A stretch of 17,312 bases of DNA from the NCBI GenBank assembly GCA_028064935.1, contig JAPTWT010000055.1, positions 1 through 17,312 on the forward strand, given 5' to 3'. A program made the position numbers and the translations under genes. The notes below the pieces were generated by a model. That model worked only from the letters and a program-made list of their open reading frames with translations. It was not told where the DNA came from and ran no database searches. The stretch comes from Gammaproteobacteria bacterium (GTDB taxonomy: Bacteria; Pseudomonadota; Gammaproteobacteria; Acidiferrobacterales; Acidiferrobacteraceae). Below are positions 15,896-17,312 of the stretch, piece after piece; the first letter of the stretch is position 1, and each line of letters begins with the position of its first letter.

Positions 15896-16196
15896 CGCAT
15901 CACCTCCTTGATTTCCAAGCATCACCAGGATCACGTTCACCCCAATTTTTATTGAGACACAATTCAAATGAGACATCAACAAAGCGCACGCCATCATCAG
16001 CCCTGGGAGGCCAATTCCAGGAGACGCAGAAAACGCGTTTCGGCGCCCGTATTTTAACATCACACCAACGTAACAGTGTCCTGCCGCTATGGAGATTTTA
16101 CCGCGCCTCTTAATCCCCGGATTCAGCACCGCCAAGAGCCTTCGGCCTGCCTCCTTAATCCCATAGCACCAGACGGATGCCGCCCTACCTGGATTT
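15896..16196. other. Intergenic stretch without a supported gene
   Basis: Between the 38-aa ORF and the Ntn hydrolase. It contains two similar words, GCCTCTTAATCCCCGGATTCAGCACC at 16105-16130 (26 bases, given here in part: GCCTCTTAATCCC...AGCACC) and GCCTCCTTAATCCCATAGCACC at 16149-16170 (GCCTCCTTAATCCC...AGCACC), a diverged direct repeat. No terminator with a T-run and no clear promoter was seen. Confidence 0.3.
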
Positions 16197-17024
16197 TTAT
16201 ACCGCACCATTCAATCCGACCCTAACCTCTCCTACCCGCAACATATCTTCGTCAAGTTCATACCCAAGGTAACTTAGATAAGCCTCCGGGCGACCCTCTA
16301 CGCGGGGTTTTGCCAAAGCTTCCGGCCGACATCCCCAACGGTCTGCTCTGGCAAGCTGTAGGTCGCCCCCGATTGCCTGACAGGAGTGGTCGCTAATTCG
16401 GTCGTTGATCACATAACGCGGCGCGCGGCTGGTCGGCCTCCCCGGCATATTCGGTCCGGCAAACGCAGTTCTTATTGCCTCTTCCATGGAACCTCTGTCA
16501 GTTCCTAGATAGATGAAGTCCCGATCCTTCAGATTCTCATGTGCCGTCATACGCATGACGGCCCCATCCGGGGTCCCGATCGGCTCAAAATGGTAGATTG
16601 CCAATGCATTGCGGCAAGGGCAGTAGCCGAAGAGGGCCACCTCAAAACAAGCAAACTCTCCGCGCACTTTGGGGTATTCAAATACACGGTTCAGAAACGT
16701 CTCAATATATCGAGCGATGTCTGCCAGGGAGGGAATGCGCCGCGTGTTGGATATGAGGTTACTGAGAAGAGGAACCAAGGCGAGATACGCGTTTTGTCCC
16801 ATCAAGGAGCTGCCTGCAAACCCGTAACCTATCGTGTGCGTATAATAGATTTCTGTAAAGCCGCCTGGTCCTGGTGCTCGAGCAATCACCGGCAGACTCA
16901 TAATCTTTACCGCGTCTTCGATAAGCGGCGAACGCTTGAGCATTGTAATGCGGCTGTCCGCCGCCGCCCAGAGTGCAGGATGACCAGGAGTTTCGTGATT
17001 ACACCAAATGGCAAGGGCCGTCAC
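16197..17024 (-). CDS. Proteasome-like Ntn hydrolase (N-terminal threonine type)
   Basis: I place the start at GTG 17024 (275 aa), because AGGAG lies 7 bases upstream and because it makes the protein begin Met-Thr-Ala-Leu. The longer frame from TTG 17060 would bury this threonine. After Met removal Thr would be the nucleophile, as in proteasome beta subunits, HslV and Anbu. The beta-subunit pattern follows: AAADSRIT with Asp23 (cf. Asp17), EDAVKI with Lys40 (cf. Lys33), GYGFAGSS (about 67-73, cf. the TTAG turn) and GTDRGSMEEA (174-183). Length exceeds HslV (about 175) and somewhat exceeds Anbu (about 240); the second half (Pro/Arg-rich, about 190-260) is not familiar. It probably assembles into a ring or barrel peptidase in the cytoplasm. 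The substrate is unknown and no ATPase partner is visible in the window. The 3' end of another minus-strand gene lies 57 bases upstream. Confidence 0.7.
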   Translation of the reverse strand: MTALAIWCNHETPGHPALWAAADSRITMLKRSPLIEDAVKIMSLPVIARAPGPGGFTEIYYTHTIGYGFAGSSLMGQNAYLALVPLLSNLISNTRRIPSLADIARYIETFLNRVFEYPKVRGEFACFEVALFGYCPCRNALAIYHFEPIGTPDGAVMRMTAHENLKDRDFIYLGTDRGSMEEAIRTAFAGPNMPGRPTSRAPRYVINDRISDHSCQAIGGDLQLARADRWGCRPEALAKPRVEGRPEAYLSYLGYELDEDMLRVGEVRVGLNGAV

Positions 17025-17081
17025 AAAGGATCTCCTAGAGCTATCGTGTTGTGCGTTCAAACCTCGGAACGATAAAAATCC

Positions 17082-17312
17082 TCACACCCACTCGCACCGC
17101 CCGGGGAGCTTGCGGGAAGCGCGAGCGGCCGCGATATGATCCAAGAGAGCACGCACCTCGTTACGAAGAGCACCGGCCGCTTTCGTGAGATCCGCAATAT
17201 CCTGCTCCTGAATAAATCCCTCGAGCCCGTTTCGCACGGCCTGGATTGTCTCCTCTGAACCCCACGCATAATTGATATGCGTCGATATGCCCGTCAACAC
17301 GACAAACGTGGC
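17082..17312 (-). CDS. Unrecognised gene, 3' part only (starts beyond the window)
   Basis: The minus strand is open from the window edge to TGA at 17082-17084, giving 76 residues: it enters as ATFVVLTGISTHINYAWGSE and ends RKLPGRCEWV. The middle is helical and charged (EDxxLTKAAGALRNEVRALLDHIAAAR), likely a coiled coil or helical bundle. No motif is recognised, and the start is outside the window. It is probably co-transcribed with the Ntn hydrolase gene, 57 bases downstream, so it may be its partner. Confidence 0.6.
   Translation of the reverse strand, partial: ATFVVLTGISTHINYAWGSEETIQAVRNGLEGFIQEQDIADLTKAAGALRNEVRALLDHIAAARASRKLPGRCEWV

Noticed and set aside
15779..16210. 143-codon minus-strand ORF starting at 16210
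   Set aside because: No ribosome site at its ATG, a composition unlike the neighbouring proteins, and a much stronger ribosome site for the internal ATG at 15895.
16539..17075. Plus-strand 178-codon ORF opposite the Ntn hydrolase
   Set aside because: The minus-strand frame has the Thr/Asp/Lys catalytic pattern and a ribosome site, while this one shows neither a family nor a start signal.

Overview
The window looks like bacterial accessory (defence-island) DNA. GC is in the mid-to-high 50s by eye, Shine-Dalgarno sites are clear, and the insertion sequences are of kinds common in Proteobacteria. An acidophile or other environmental gammaproteobacterium would fit, but nothing here fixes a genus. 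There are no tRNA, rRNA or CRISPR signals.

Layout. (1) Positions 1-226 hold the N-terminal part of an ISL3-type transposase running off the left edge, and 467-1961 hold a complete IS1380-type element (inverted repeats, transposase, 5-bp target duplication TTGAA). (2) Positions 1967-2545 are mostly eroded DNA with one doubtful ORF. (3) Positions 2546-11879, all minus strand, form one tightly packed operon. In transcription order it encodes a ribbon-helix-helix (RHH) protein, a SNF2-like helicase with a degenerate phospholipase-D-like N-terminus, a DUF4391 protein, a type III DNA methyltransferase (Mod), a type III restriction subunit (Res) and a 40-aa small protein with an excellent ribosome site. 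A possible terminator overlaps the end of the small gene. (4) Positions 12107-15694, plus strand and divergent from the operon, form one long reading frame of about 1195 codons cut by a single in-frame TAG at 13361-13363. The protein is helical/TPR-like with a possible nuclease-like C-terminal domain. (5) Positions 15779-17312, minus strand, hold a 38-aa ORF with a perfect ribosome site, a proteasome-like Ntn hydrolase, and the 3' end of an unrecognised gene entering from the right.

How the genes may work together. Mod should methylate adenine in an asymmetric site, and Res should translocate and cut unmodified DNA. The helicase and the DUF4391 protein are translationally coupled to Mod and are probably extra parts of the same system. 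The RHH protein is the likely autoregulator, and a small inverted repeat just upstream of it could be its operator. The divergent large protein may be a companion effector, now broken or read through. The Ntn hydrolase is a separate unit. With its start moved to a GTG at 17024 it begins Met-Thr, and it carries the Thr/Asp/Lys pattern of proteasome beta subunits, which suggests a self-compartmentalising protease of an undescribed subfamily.

The most interesting points are the expanded type III restriction-modification operon with its small 3' gene, the amber-split divergent protein, and the proteasome-like gene.
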